From NCBI RefSeq assembly GCF_042477335.2, contig NC_091245.1:87024501-87088500 (forward strand): a stretch of DNA of 64,000 nucleotides, in the 5' to 3' direction. The translations under genes and the position numbers were made by a program. The notes under the pieces are model-generated. The model saw nothing but the letters and a program-made list of their open reading frames with translations, made no database searches and was not told the origin of the DNA. This document shows, piece by piece, positions 44,560 through 57,379 of this stretch. Source of the stretch: Ovis canadensis (taxonomy: Eukaryota; Chordata; Mammalia; Artiodactyla; Bovidae). Every line of letters begins with the position of its first letter. Positions within the stretch are counted from its first letter, which is position 1.

Positions 44560-45130
44560 AGTGATGGCTTGGAGGTTGTTTCCACCGCGTTCTTTGCACG
44601 AGCCTTGTGCGCGCCTGCTGGGCCGGTTGCGGACCCTGGGCGCGTGCATTTTTGCGCCGCGCACGCTAGCGGCGGCGGCTGCCATGGCGACCGGCAGGTG
44701 AGCGGCAGAGGAGCTCGTGGTCCCTGCCCCACCCGCGCGAAGGGAAAGAGGAGGCGGTTGCCAAGGCGACGTGGGTAGGAGGAGGATAAGAGAAAGGAGG
44801 GAGGAGGAAGGATGGGCGGCCTTGGCGTAGCCGCAGGGAGGTGACTGAAGCGAGCCCAGCCCCTTACATCCTGCCCCCTGTGAATCTCCCTCCCCTTTTT
44901 TTCCGCCTTCTGCCAGCAGTAGCTGCAGCCGCAGCACCTGAGCCGCTGCTGTCGCTCGCTCTGAACAACACTATGGCTGAGCCTGGCCACAGCCTCCATC
45001 CCTCTGCCAGAGGCAGGGGAAGAACTGAGCCGCGCACACTCCGGCTTCTGCGGCTGCTACTCTGGGCTGGGACCGCCTTCCAGGTGACTCAGGGAGCGGG
45101 ACCGGAGCTTCACTCCTGCAAAGAGGTACT
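44560..45130 (+). promoter_or_regulatory. ELAPOR1: ELAPOR1 CpG-rich promoter and first exon
   Basis: GC- and CpG-dense block ending just after the first coding exon. It includes GGCGGTTGCCAAGGCGACG at 44753-44771, whose core 44757-44770 is a near X-box with one mismatch. The long minus-strand open frames here (44449-44937 and 44478-44999) are composition shadows. Confidence 0.7.
44973..45125 (+). CDS. ELAPOR1: ELAPOR1 (KIAA1324/EIG121) first coding exon, partial gene
   Basis: ELAPOR1 is a single-pass endosome-lysosome membrane protein linked to apoptosis and autophagy control. This exon gives its first 51 residues: [19 protein letters not shown], then a hydrophobic signal core ([15 protein letters not shown], about residues 23-37), then [14 protein letters not shown], the start of the lumenal Cys-rich part. 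It matches the remembered human N-terminus (MAEPGHSHHLSARVRGRTE) and ends in phase 0 at a GTACTG donor. The remaining exons lie beyond the window. The open frame running past 45125 is intron read-through. Confidence 0.95.
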
Positions 45131-46295
45131 GTCCTCCCCGACCCGACCCCACTTAGGTCAAAAAAATCTTGGATCCCGGCGGAGATCTTGGCGACTTAGA
45201 CACAGACAGTTTCAGAGGGCACGGAGTTTAGGTTCTTTGGGGACAGGGGGAAAAAGGAAGAGGAGCAGACTGGCGTCATGGAGGGGCCACCCCGTTGGAG
45301 GACTCACAGAATAGATCACCCTCACAGCTTGGACTGCTGAGCTCGGGAAAGGTCCCAGCTCCAAGGAGCTCAGGAGGGACTCGAGTCCCTGGGCTTGGAA
45401 CGAGGGAAGAAGACAGGAGTTGTTTCCCAGCTGAAATGAAATTACCTTAAAAGTGGTTGAAAACAAAAGATTATGTACAGAGGGGCAAAATAGAAAGTGG
45501 GAAAGGGGAGAAGTGGGGTAAGAAAGGAGTTTGGAAGGCTAGAGGAAAGTAATGGATGGAAGTGGGAATATCTGTGATCGTATCATGGCTTCAGGGAAGG
45601 CAGGTAAAGGTTGGGAGGTCTGCGAGAGGGACCCTTGGGTAGTCAACATCTGGTTGCCTTGTGGGCTGCTAAGTCTGGATCCTGTTTATAGCTTGCCTCC
45701 CCCAGTATGCTTTCTTCAGTGTACCTGACAGAGCATGACCCACCTTTGGTCAGACTGTTGAGTTCCTTAATATCTTGCTTCCTGCCAATCTCTGCTTTCC
45801 TTCTCTGGACTTTTGCTAACATATGTCGCAAGTCTTTTTCAAGTGTTTCTAAAATGTTGCCAACATAATTCAGAGAAAAAGTAGTGAATGTCTCCCAACC
45901 AAAAATGCCTTTGAACATTCTTTTGGAGGGATACAAAAAGGTATGGAGGGGTAATGAAACTTAGTAGTTTCCATAGTATTGAAATAACAGTAATTTGTTG
46001 TGTTTTGAGTAACTTTTTTTAACCATATGGCAGAGGCAGCAACAACATATTTACAAGAACTACATGAAGGGCATGGGGGGAGGCAAAATAAAAATTACTG
46101 TTAACTATATGAAATGTGAAAAACTTCATAATACATTAAGAGTCTAGCCCTGTTTAATTAATTTGAGGTGTCATACTTGGCTAAGATTTTGAAAGTTTGA
46201 AATATTTATAAGTTGTCAGTATTAACTACTGATTAGCAACAACAACCCCATCCCATGTGGAAATGTATTATTATGAAGGTATTCTAACCATTTAG

Positions 46296-46500
46296 CTTCC
46301 AGCGTAGCTCAGTGGTAAAGAATCTGCCTGCCAAGCAGGAGACACAGGTTCAGTTCCTGGGTCAGGGAGATCCCCTGGAGAAAGAAATGGCAACCCACTC
46401 CAGTATTGTTGTCTAGGAAAGCCTATGGACAGAGGCATCTGATGGGCTCCAGTCCATGGGGTTGCAAAGAGTTGGACACAACTTAGTGACTAAACAACAA
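46296..46500 (+). mobile_element. Bov-tA SINE
   Basis: GCTTCCAGCGTAGCTCAGTG head through CTTAGTGACTAAACAACAAC tail, flanked by TTCTAACCATT / CTCTAACCATT, a likely target duplication (46280 and 46503). Confidence 0.92.
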
Positions 46501-48009
46501 CACTCTAACCATTAGACTATCTCCAACACAACAGACCATGAAGAAATGAGAGAGTGGGAAAAGAGATTTTTTTGTGTGAATAAATATACTTGACTTTACT
46601 CATGAATGTGAATGAGTGACTCTAGTCACTCCAAAACTTACCAGTGGAAATTTTGGTAACTTGTGTCAGTCCCAGCAATGTCCTGCCCTGGATCATCCAT
46701 GTTTCACTCAGCCGCTTCATGACCTGTTTTAAAGACGGCTGGGAACAGGATGATTTTGTCAGTGAATGTGGCTTACTGGCCTTGGTGATCTGTGGTCTAA
46801 CCAATCAAGATAACCAGTTCCACCAACAAAGTCGCTTGCCTAAGAATCCAACATTGGAGTCCCTTGAGTGGAAGGTAAGAATCTTACAGTTCAACTACCA
46901 CTTCCTGTTGAGATCTTTGGAAAATATGAGACATTTAAGAAATTAAACACATTGTATCATCTTGCTTCCTAGGGAGGGAAGAATACAGATATTTGAGAGC
47001 TCTAACTTGTGTACAAATTTTGCCTTTCGTCCTTTTAAAATGATTGACATTTGCCTAAGCAAAAGGCCTTGCCAAGAGCATAAACTGAGGGCAGTGGAAA
47101 GCTATGGAGCTCAACATACTCAACAGGCAGGTTCCAGTTCCTGCCTGTTACTTACTACCCAGTTTTTAGATCTATAGAATGGGTATTTCAGTAACGCCCA
47201 ACTCAAAAAAGATTGCTTTGAGGACTGAAAGAGAAAATACAGTTAAAACACAAATTCGAGTTACCTAACCCCCTTTCCCATTCAGCTTCTTTACCATTAG
47301 ATCCACACCCCATGCCGAAGTGAAAGTGGCTTAGGAGTCCTGTTCATTGGCCACAGGCGTCAGCAAGTCTTGTTTACACTCTTCTTGAGCAAACAGCGGC
47401 TGCTGAACACCCTCGACTCCAAAACCATAAGGAAGAGAATAAACCCATTATTATAATATTCTTTGTTTGACAGTATGAACTGACCCAACAAGTTTTGGGG
47501 GCTTCCAATCCTAAATGGTGAAAAACCAATTCAGGGTAGACTAACTCTTCCCTGTTCTTAATCTTCGTGTGAATTTATTGTGAGTCAAGTACTCTTACCA
47601 ACCAAGGCCAAGTCCAATGACAGCAATGCTGTTTCTGAAATTCGAGGCATCCATCTGGACTGAATCAGGGAATAAAGAGGTTGAGTGTAAAGCCTCAACT
47701 GAGGCAGTAGAGAGCTGGGAGTTCTAGATTGCTCTACATGTGCTGGGGCTTGGTGTTCCTTTCACAATTTTAAAATAATCAGGGTCACCAGTGGAACTAA
47801 ACATCCTGGGTGCTGTTTGTCCTCATGAATCATTTTTCAGCCCTGTGCTAGCCTGGACTCAGTGCTGAGAGCCAAAAGAGCATTTCCTATAGCACAGTGA
47901 ATCTAAATCAAATGAGAAAGGAGGAGAAAACTGCCTTTCCCAGATCGGTCTTGTCCTGAGGCTTCAGTACTAATTGCCCCCAAAGGGATTTCCCATTCTG
48001 TGTTGAAAA

Positions 48010-48265
48010 GCCCATAGGGCTTCGGAATCTGGCAGACGCAGATTGAAATAAACTTTGGTAAATGGATGGTGATGAGTCTGCCACTTAGTGAGGATGCTAC
48101 TTCAAGCAAGTTAATTAACTTCTGACAGCTTCAGATTCCTGATCTCTAAAATCAAGACGGTAGCAGGTATCTCACAAGGCTGTTGTGAGGATTAAATAGG
48201 ACAACACATATAAAATGCCTAGTGTATACCCTTGATGTGTCATAGGTACTTCAGAAATATTGATT
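48010..48265 (+). repeat. MIR SINE
   Basis: Clear MIR order: GAGTCTGCCACTTAGTGAGG, AAGTTAATTAACTTCTGACA, GGCTGTTGTGAGGATTAAAT, then ATAAAATGCCTAGTGTATAC. Confidence 0.85.
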
Positions 48266-48645
48266 GGCAAGAAAGGTAAGCCCACAAGTAATGACATATA
48301 AATGATGACATGGGGTCAACATGTGGTGAGCAATGCAGGAGTGGCAATCTAGAGTTTTACAGGAAAAGAAAAAAAGCATATTTGAACAGCTGGCACTTGA
48401 CCTGCTTCTGAAATAATCAGTAGAATTTCAGCGGGCAGAGATGGAGAAAGAGAGGAAGAGAGTGCTTTTTAGATAGAAGAGTCAGAGGAAAAGATCCTGA
48501 GAATTGCAAGTAAACCACGTGGCTGAAAGGTGGAGTAGGTACGGGGTACGATAGAAATCAAAGCTGGAAACTGGGAAACTAAGTGAAGAATTGATTTCTA
48601 GCAGAGATAGTGGATTAGCTTAAGTATAAAGCAAATAAGGTTGGG

Positions 48646-48830
48646 GTTTCCCTGGTGGTCCAGTGGTTAAGACTTCACCTTCCATTGCAGGGGTGTGGAT
48701 TTGATCCCTGATGAGGGAGCTAAGATCCCACTTGCCTTGTGGCTAAAAAGCCAAAACATAAAATAGAAACACTATTGTAACAAGTTCAATAAAGACTTTT
48801 TAAAATGGTCCATAAATCTTAAAAAAAAAA
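48646..48830 (+). mobile_element. CHR-type SINE
   Basis: GGTTTCCCTGGTGGTCCAGT head, TTTGATCCCTGATGAGGGAG middle, A-rich tail. Confidence 0.87.
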
Positions 48831-48978
48831 TTAAAGTAAGATTGAGGTAAGCCAAAAAGTGAGAGCAGAGAGATATGACCAAGGAGACTAATTCAAAAAC
48901 TCTTGGAAAGGTCAAGGAGGAGCTAACAAAGGAACTGAACTAGGATGGGGGCAGTGGGATAAATAGAAAGACATAGAT

Positions 48979-49566
48979 GTTCATTGTAGTACTATTTACA
49001 GTAGTCAAGACATGGAAGCATCTTAATGTCCATCAACAGAGGAATGGATAAAGAAGATGCAGTATATATGTGCAATGAAATATTACTCACCCATCAAAAG
49101 AATGGAATAATACCATTTTCAGCAACTTGGATGGACCTAGAGATTGTCATGCTGAGTGGAGTAAGTTAGAGATGCAGAAACATCCTATGAGATCCCTTAT
49201 ATGCAGAATATAAAAAGATATGATACAAATGAACTTACTTACAAAATAGAAATAGACTCATAGACTCAGAGAACAGACGTATGGTTGAGGGAGAGGAAGG
49301 ACAGGGAGAAGGGATAGCTAGGGAATTTGAGATCAACATGTACACACTGCTGTATTTAAAATGGATAACCAACAAGGACCTATTGTAAAGCACAGGGAAC
49401 TCTGCTCAGTTATGTGGCAGCCTGGGTGGGAGGGGAGTTTGGGGAAGAATGGATACATGTATATGAATGGCTGAATCCCTTCGTTATCCACATGAAACTC
49501 TCACAACATTGTTAATCGGCTATACCCCAATACAAAATAAAAAGTTTAAAATAATAATTAAAAAAA
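48979..49566 (+). mobile_element. L1 LINE, 3' end
   Basis: End of L1 ORF2 and 3' UTR, similar to 21330-21880. The 14-bp target repeat AGAAAGACATAGAT lies at 48965-48978 and 49567-49580. Inactive by truncation. Confidence 0.93.
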
Positions 49567-50735
49567 AGAAAGACATAGATATGAAAAACATGCTGAAGGT
49601 AAAGGTTAGAGAATTTGGCAACTGATCAAAGGAGTTGAGTGGGTTGGTGGGAGGATTAGGCAAGATAATGCTTAAAGATAATGCTTAAAAATGCTTTACA
49701 AAATGCATAGCATAGAGTAAGTGCTTAGTAAATGTTGTGCTTCTGAAACCGTTCGGCATTGTTTCAGGGTCTCTAAAGAACTTCCATACCACAATTTATG
49801 TCTCAGTGCAGAAAAGAATTCAATGAGAGGCAAAGTGATAGATAAGAAGTGATTTATTAGAATAGGATGCTTGTGAGGCTTACAAGCAGGTGGGTGAGAG
49901 ATGCCACACCCCAGGAACTTACTGGGCTACAGTTTTATAATCAAAGGAAAAGTGGGGAGGGAGAGAAGAACTTCTTTGCCTTTCTTGAGTAGATGCCATG
50001 CCTCCATCACCAGCTCTTCCTCCAGATTGAGCAGGGGAGTCTTCTTGTCCCTCGTGGTCAAGCTAGGTCCACAGGTTACTGTCTTCCATGTGTGCAGAGC
50101 GCATGTCCTCGGGACCGTGAACTTAGTGAGCTCCCTGGGCAGATACGGCTCTCATGCCACCATCGTCTTATTGTTCGCAGCACGCCTCCTGCTCCCATTG
50201 CATGGCTTTGTTACTGAGCCTGCCTGGTTTTGTGGTTAATCTCTTGAGTCATCATTAACTAACAGGGGTCTCCCATATTTTCTCCACTGACAATCCCCTA
50301 GTGGGATTAACTATATAATCACCTATGTTATCCCTTTACTCTGTCCCTATGGCTTCTTACTGTTTTATGATCTGCTTTCAAAAAACATAATGGGAACATT
50401 ATTCTCAATCATTAGATGGTCTTGAATGGCATCATTTTAATGAGGAATTGAATGAACTACCTACCTTGGCTAATCCCTATTGTCAACCCTTTCCCTTTTA
50501 CAAGTTAAAGCAATATATGCTCATAAAAATAATACCAATTCACACTAACTGAGTGTTGTAAGTGACCAACATTCACTAACTCACTGAGTCTCTATGAGGT
50601 AGGTCATATTAACACTCTACCCCTCCCCCACACCGTTATTTATCTCCTCTTTCCTGCTTTATTTTTCTCCGCAGCACTGTTTACTATCTCACATACATTT
50701 TACTTATATATGTACGTGTGCATATACATGTGTAC

Positions 50736-50943
50736 ATGCCTGCTCAGTCGTGTCTGACTCTTTGCAACCCTGTGGGCTGTAGCCCACCAGGCTCCTTTGT
50801 CCATGGAGTTCTCCAAGCAAGAAAACTGAAGTGGGTTGCCATTTCCTCCTCCAGTGGATCTTACTGATCCAGGGGTAGAACCTGCGTCTCTTGCATCTCC
50901 TGCATTGGCAAGAGGATTCTTTACTGCTGCTTCACCTGGGAAG
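50736..50943 (-). mobile_element. Bov-tA SINE
   Basis: Reverse copy, CCTGCTCAGTCGTGTCTGAC to CTTCACCTGGGAAGC, flanked by TG/TA-type repeats (GTGCATATACAT on both sides, a likely target duplication). Confidence 0.92.
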
Positions 50944-51052
50944 CTGTGCATATACATACGTATATGTATTTTAATTGTCCATTTCTTTTGACAAGATGTG
51001 AAGTCTATGAGGGCTGATATTCTTGTATCTCTTGTTTATTTTATTCTTGGTA

Positions 51053-51332
51053 TTATTTGAGGTTTATTTTTGGTTGCACTCGGGCTTTCTCTAGTTGTGC
51101 AGAGTAGAGGTTACCCTTCACGGTGGTGAGTGGGCTTCACATTGCGGGGGCTTCTCTTGTTGTGGAGCTCGGGCTCTGGTGCACTGCCCCCAGCAGTTCT
51201 GGCACAGGGGCTTAGGTGTGGCACAGGGGCTTTAGTTGCCTGCAGCACATGGGGTCTTCCCAGACCAGGGATCAAACCCGTGGCCCCTGCACTGACAGGT
51301 GAGTTCTTAACCACTAGACTACTAGGGAAGTT
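51053..51332 (-). mobile_element. CHR-type SINE inside an L2 fragment
   Basis: Reverse copy ending CCACTAGACTACTAGGGAAG. L2-like text flanks it (GTGAAGTCTATGAGGGCTGA at about 51000 and CCAGTGCCTGCCATGTAGTA at about 51364). Confidence 0.85.
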
Positions 51333-51399
51333 CCTTCTGTATATTTTATTCACTTCTATATTTCCAGTGCCTGCCATGTAGTAAATACTAAAAAAGTTT

Positions 51400-51490
51400 C
51401 CTGAATGAATCCCCATTTTACAGATGATGAAACTAAGGCACAGAGAGGGTAGCCTGCCCAAGGTGACTTGGCTGCTGTCCTAAAAGAGCA
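51400..51490 (-). repeat. MIR SINE fragment
   Basis: Reverse MIR: CCCCATTTTACAGATGATGA, ACTAAGGCACAGAGAGGGTA, GCCCAAGGTGACTTGGCTGC. Confidence 0.7.
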
Positions 51491-52861
51491 GGAATTCGGC
51501 AGCTGAGCTCTTAATCACCATTGCTATTCCCTGCCTGTCCTAGCTAACAATCCAAATTGTGCTGTGGCTATAAGCTAAGAAGTCCAAGCTTCCCCTCCCA
51601 CCTGCAAATCCCCAAAGGCTCACCTCTGTCAACACTTGCTTAAATATATTCTTCTCAAAATGTTTTTGCCTGTTCAAGCACATCTGGCTTCTCTTTTGCC
51701 CTTTCTGTACAAATCAGATCAAAATATTTGTCTTATTCTTTATTTTACTGTTTTCATCACTGTAGTTCTACTGTGATTCATTGTATGTGTGTATCGTGAT
51801 TTATTGAAACAGAAACTTGGTGAATAGGTTGATCCCAGCTGCGTCTGTGGCAAGAGTGCTGCGGTGAACATCCTCCTGATGCATACTTGTTTGAGTCTGT
51901 TGGTAGATAAATTCTTAAAAGTAGAAATCATGGTTCAAATAGTCCAAGTGTTTTAACACTTCGACTGATGTGTGTCAAGTTGGCAGCATGGATTTTCAAA
52001 GAGCATGAGGCTCCTCCATCTGCAGCTGATGGAGGAGGAGGGAGGCTTTGGCTGTGAGGAGGGCAGTCAGAGTTCATTCTCACCCGGGAATCACAGACAC
52101 CTGGAGGGCCCTGCTGGAGAGCCTGTCGGCCTTACCAAGCTGGCAGCTGGTCCTGGGCAGCACAGCCGGGCCTGATGCTAATTTTGCCAAATATCCTGAA
52201 AATAAGTTGATCCAACTCATAGCTTTTTCTCAGTCTGTATTGTACCTCCAGTGAGTGATAAAAGTTGTTCCATTTGTCGCATTTCTTCTTAAGCTTTCCT
52301 TCTATGTGACAGCAGATAAAGCACAGAACAGATAATTATACTTAGCGCTTGACAGCTGCTGAAAGAAAATATATTTTTCATACTTCTTAGGCTCTCCACT
52401 ATTCAAATTCCTTTAACACCTATTTTTCTTCTTCAATTTGTCATGTACCATTAAAGGCACTTTTTAAAAGACCCATAGAACTATGCAGCAGGAAAAATAG
52501 ATGAATAAATTGCGTTTCATAGGCCTGATTAACTGATTGCGATTATCTGAGTCTTACTAATGATATAAAATAAAATACCAAAAAAAAAGATCAGACTTTA
52601 ATATAATAAGCCTGCATGCTAACTGGAGCATCCCTCTTCTTACCCCGTGTTGAACAATAAAGGAAAGCTGTTTCTGAGTTCAAAAGAAAACTGAAATTGG
52701 CTAATTTTATGCTTGAAATTGATTACCTCGCCCTCCAGCTCCAATCATCTGACGATAAGAGTGGCTGGTTAGCCGCTAAGAGAAAAGATAAAGAGAGGAT
52801 GTGTTGTGTCTGTTCATCTGACTTTGTTCAAATTCTCGTAAGGATGGCTCTGGCTCAGGAT

Positions 52862-53067
52862 TGGCGTTGTTTAGTCGCTAAGTTGTGTCCGACTCTTTGT
52901 GACCCCATGGACTGTAGCCCACCAGTCTCCTCTGTCCTGGGATTATCCAGGCAAGCATACTGGAGTAGGTTACCATTTTTTTCTCCAGGGCATCTTCTCA
53001 ACCCAGGGATCAAACGTCTCTGGCATTGCAGGCAGATTCTTTACCACCAAGCCACCAGGGAAGCCCT
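52862..53067 (-). mobile_element. Bov-tA SINE
   Basis: Reverse copy, GGCGTTGTTTAGTCGCTAAG to GCCACCAGGGAAGCCC. Flanking TTGGCTCAGGA / TGGCTCAGGA copies mark the target duplication (52850 and 53069). Confidence 0.93.
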
Positions 53068-53686
53068 TGGCTCAGGACAGCGCTTGGGAAAAGGCAGCAT
53101 GTTAAGCCCTGTGCTACCCACAGACTAGATGCTCAGTGCACTTATTTAGTTTTAACTGAAGGATAATCGCCTTACAATATTGTGTTGGTTTCTGTCATAC
53201 ATCAACATGTATCATCTATAGCTATACATGTGTCCCCTCCCTCTTGAACCTTCCTCCCACCTTCCACCCCATACTCCTTACATTTTCAGTTAATGGATCA
53301 ACTTATTTTCCTTGTAAAGAAATTTTAAAAGATTAGGGCCAGAGCCTCATTTACAAATATTAATTCAGCTGTGTAAATCATCTGTAAAAAGAAGGAGCTG
53401 TGCCCAAACAAAATAAATAACAGGTTAGCAGAACATCCGAAGAAAACCAAGAACTGTGGGAGGAAAGGTCATATTTTAAAAAGAACAGACAGGGTTTTAG
53501 ACCTGGATTATCTAAGAGACTACTCCTGATTCTTGCATTCACCAGCTCATTTTCCCCATGTAGAGGCACATTTATGTATGATTATTTCTTTAATACAGAA
53601 ATTGCTTATACATTCTCATGTTGGTGAGATGAGAAACTGAAGGACAGGGTCATGAATGAGCATGAGCAGATAAAGGTGACACCCTT

Positions 53687-55951
53687 CAGTTCAGTTCAGT
53701 CGCTCAGTTGTGTCTGACTCTTTGCGACCCCATGAATCGCAGCACGCCAGGCCTCCCTATCTATCACCAACTCCCGGAGTTCACTCAAACTCACGTCCAT
53801 TGAGTCAGTGATGCCATCCAGCCATCTCATCTTCTATCGTCCCCTTCTCTTCCTGCCCCCAATCGCTCTCAACATCAGGGTTTTTTCCAATGAGTCAACT
53901 CTTCGCATGGGGTGGCCAAAGTACTGGAGTTTCAGCTTTAGCATCGTTCCTTCCAAAGAACACCCAGGACTGATCTCCTTCAGAATGGACTGGTTGGATC
54001 TCCTTGCAGTCCAAGGGACTCTCAAGAGTCTTCTCCAACACCACAGTTCAAAAGCATCAATTCTTCAGTGCTCAGCTTTCTTCACAGTCCAACTCTCACA
54101 TCCACACATGACCATTCAATATCACGGTAATCCAAGCCTATGCCCCAACCAGTAATGCTGAAGAAGCTGAAGTTGAATGGTTCTATGAAGACCTACAAGA
54201 CCTATTAGAACTAACACCCAAAAAAGATGTCCTTTTCATTATAGGGGACTGGAATGCAAAAGTAGGAAGTCAAGAAACACCTGGAGTAACAGGCAAATTT
54301 GGCCTTGGAGTATGGAATGAAGCAGGGCAAAGGCTAATAGAGTTTTGCCAAGAGAATGCACTGGTCATAGCAAACACCCTCTTCCAACAACACAAGAGAA
54401 GACTCTACACATGGACATCACCAGGTGGTCAACACCAAAATCAGACTGATTATATTCTTTGCAGCCAAAGATGGAGAAGCTCTATATAGTCAGCAAAAAC
54501 AAGACCAGGAGCTGAGTGTGGCTCAGATCATGAACTCCTTATTGCCAAATTCAGACTTAAATTGAGGAAAGTAGGGAAAACCACTAGACCATTCAGGTAT
54601 GACCTAAATCAAATCCCTTATGATTATACAGTGGAAGTGAGAAATAGATTTAAGGGACTAGATCTGATAGACAGAGTGCCTGATGAACTATGGACAGAGG
54701 TTTGTGACATTGTACAGGAGACAAGGATCAAGACCATTCCCAAGAAAAAGAAATGCAAAAAAGCAAAATGGCTGTCTGAGGAGGCCTTACAAATAGCTGT
54801 GAAAAGAAGAGAAGCAAAAAGCAAAGGAGAAAAGGAAAGATATAAGGATCTGAATGCAGAGTTTCAAAGAATAGCAAGGAGAGATAAGAAAGCCTCAGCG
54901 ATCAATGCAAAGAAAGAGGAAAACAACAGAATGGGAAAGACTAGAGATCTCTTCAAGAAAATTAGAGATACCAAGGGAATATTTCATGCAAAGCTGGGCT
55001 CGATAAAGGACGGAAATGGTATGGACCTAACAGAAGCAGAAGATATTAAGAAGAGGTGGCAAGAATACACAGAAGAACTGTACAAAAAAGATCTTCACGA
55101 CCCAGATAATCACAATGGTGTGATCACTCACCTAGAGCCAGACATCCTGGAGTGTGAAGTCAAGTGGGCCTTAGAAAGCATCACTACGAACAAAGCTAGT
55201 GGAGGTGATGGAATTCCAGTGGAGCTGTTTCAAATCCTGAAAGATGATGCTGTGAAAGTGCTGCACTCAATATGCCAGCAAATTTGGAAAACTGAGCAGT
55301 GGCCACAGGACTAGAAAAGGTCAGTTTTCATTCCAATCCTAAAGAAAGGCAACGCCAAAGAATGCTCAAACTACCACACAATTACACTCATCTCACATGC
55401 TAGTAAAGTAATGCTCAAAATTCTCCAAGCCAGGCTTTAGCAATACGTGAACTGTGAACTTCCAGATGTTCAAGGTGGTTTTAGAAAAGGCAGAGGAACC
55501 AGAGATCATATTGCCAACATCTGCTGGATCATGGAAAAAGCAAGAGAGTTCCAGAAAAACATCTATTTCTGCTTTATTGACTATGCCAAAGCCTTTGACT
55601 GTGTGGATCACAATAAACTGTGGAAAATTCTGAAAGAGATGGGAATGCCAGACCACCTGACCAGCCTCTTGAGAAACCTGTATGTGGGTCAGGAAGCAAC
55701 AGTTAGAACTGGACATGGAACAACAGACTGGTTCCAAATAGGAAAAGGAGGACGTCAACGCTGTATATTGTCTTCTTGCTTATCTAACTTTTATGCAGAG
55801 TACATCATGAGAAACGCTGGACTGGAAGAAACACAAGCTGGAATCAAGATTGCTGGGAGAAATATCACTAACCTCAGGTATGCAGATGACACCACCCTTA
55901 TGGCAGAAAGTGAAGAGGAGCTAAAAAGCCTCTTGATGAAAGTGAAAGAGG
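53687..55951 (-). mobile_element. BovB LINE with 5' inversion
   Basis: 53687-54112 is the BovB 3' end in reverse. From 54112 the sequence switches to the forward strand and runs through the endonuclease end and most of the reverse transcriptase to about 55951. The two parts are non-overlapping pieces of one element; the forward part stops a few hundred bases short of where the reverse part begins. Translated pieces show ILECEVKWALESITTNKAS, FIDYAKAFDCVDHNKLW and the intact catalytic NLRYADDTT. It is broken by the inversion and by stops near 55315 and 55440. Confidence 0.92.
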
Positions 55952-56384
55952 AGGTCGTTGTCATGCTTTCCACACCAAAGACTTATTCTTTTCTCTTGTA
56001 TTTAAAATTTCAATCCACTGAAATCTAAAATAATGTGTTCATCAAATTTATGGGACATAATGGACTAAAAAAGAGATGTAGACGCATTATACGATATGAG
56101 ACTCACAGTGACACACATACAGCCTTTAAAGTAACAAGCGATTACAAATAGAGATCTAGCGCATGCTGGAGGGAGGCCACGTAGGAAAGAACAGCGGGCA
56201 GAGCGCAGGTTCATAGCCCAGGTGAACTTTTCATGGCTATGGGACTCATCCCTTAAAGAAGCTAATCGTATTTAACATGAAGGATTGTTGTGAAAATGAG
56301 AAAAGAAGATTTGAGCATTAACTAGCTGTGTTAGTTTGCCAGGGCTGCAGTAACAAAGTACGACATGCTGAATGTTTCATTTTT

Positions 56385-56510
56385 AAAAAAATATTTATTT
56401 ATTTGACTGTTCCAGGTCTTAGTTGCATGCAGGATCTAGTTCCCTGACCAGGGATCAAACCTGGACCCCCTGCATTGGGAGCATGGAGTCTTAACCACCT
56501 GGGAAGTCTC
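56385..56510 (-). mobile_element. CHR-type SINE within the LTR
   Basis: Reverse copy, from an A/T tail at about 56385 to CTTAACCACCTGGGAAGTC. Confidence 0.85.
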
Positions 56511-56792
56511 ACGCTGGGTGCTTTAAACCAGCTGAAATGTATTTCCTCACAGTTCTGGAGGCTAGAAGTCTGAAATCAGTCAGCTGCGCCATGCTCTCTT
56601 GGACGGCTCTAGGGCACAGTTTTGCCTTGCCCCTTCCCAGCTCTTGGTGGTTTCCAGAAATCCTTGGCGGGCCATGACTTTGCAGCTGCATCCCACCAGT
56701 CTTTGCCTGAATCATCACATGGCCTTCTCCCTGTGTGACTCGCTCTGTCTTCACAAGGCCTTCTTATAAGGATATCAGTCATTGAATTGACA

Positions 56793-57064
56793 GAGAAGGC
56801 ACTGGCGACCCACTCCAGTACTCTTGCCTGGAAAATCCCGTGGACGGAGGAGCCTGGTAGGCTGCAGTCCATGGGGTCGCTAAGAGTCGGACACGACTGA
56901 GCGACTTCACTTTCACTTTTCACTTTCATGCATTGGAGAAGGAAATGGCAACCCACTCCGGTGTTCTTGCCTGGAGAATCCCAGGGATGGGAGAGCCTGA
57001 TGGACTGCCATCTATGGGGTCACACAGAGTCGGACACAACTGACACAAAAGCAGCAGCAGCAGC
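56793..57064 (+). mobile_element. Bov-A2 dimeric SINE
   Basis: Two tandem related monomers (GAGAAGGCACTGGCGACCCA and GAGAAGGAAATGGCAACCCA) ending in an AGC array (57050-57064). CATTGAATT flanks it as a target duplication. Confidence 0.93.
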
Positions 57065-57093
57065 ATTGAATTTAGGGCCCACCCTAATACACT

Positions 57094-57300
57094 ATGGGCT
57101 TCCCTTGTAGCTCAGTCGGTAAAGAATCTGCCTGCAATGCAGGAGACCTGGGTTCAATCCCTGGGTTCGGAAGATCCCCTAGAGGAGGGCGTGGCAACCC
57201 ACTCCAGTATTCTTGCCTGGAGAAGCCCATGAACAGAGGAGCCTGGCAGGCTACAGTCCACAGGGTCACAAGAGTCAGACATGACTTAGTGACTAAACTA
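57094..57300 (+). mobile_element. Bov-tA SINE within the LTR
   Basis: GGGCTTCCCTTGTAGCTCAG head, GGGTTCAATCCC box B, GACTTAGTGACTAAACTACC tail. Flanked by A-C-TA-rich target bases. Confidence 0.93.
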
Positions 57301-57379
57301 CCGCTAATCTCATATGACCTCATCTGATCTATTAATAATTATACCTGCAAAGACTATATTTAAACAAGATACTATTCTG

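Noticed and set aside
44449-44999. Two long minus-strand frames (162 and 173 codons) in the ELAPOR1 CpG-rich region
   Set aside because: They overlap each other in different frames in high-GC DNA, which makes stops rare. The real CFAP276 start is at 43795.
45126-45314. Extension of the ELAPOR1 first open frame to 157 codons
   Set aside because: The remembered ELAPOR1 sequence leaves the frame at CKE, and a GTACTG donor sits exactly there. The rest is intron.
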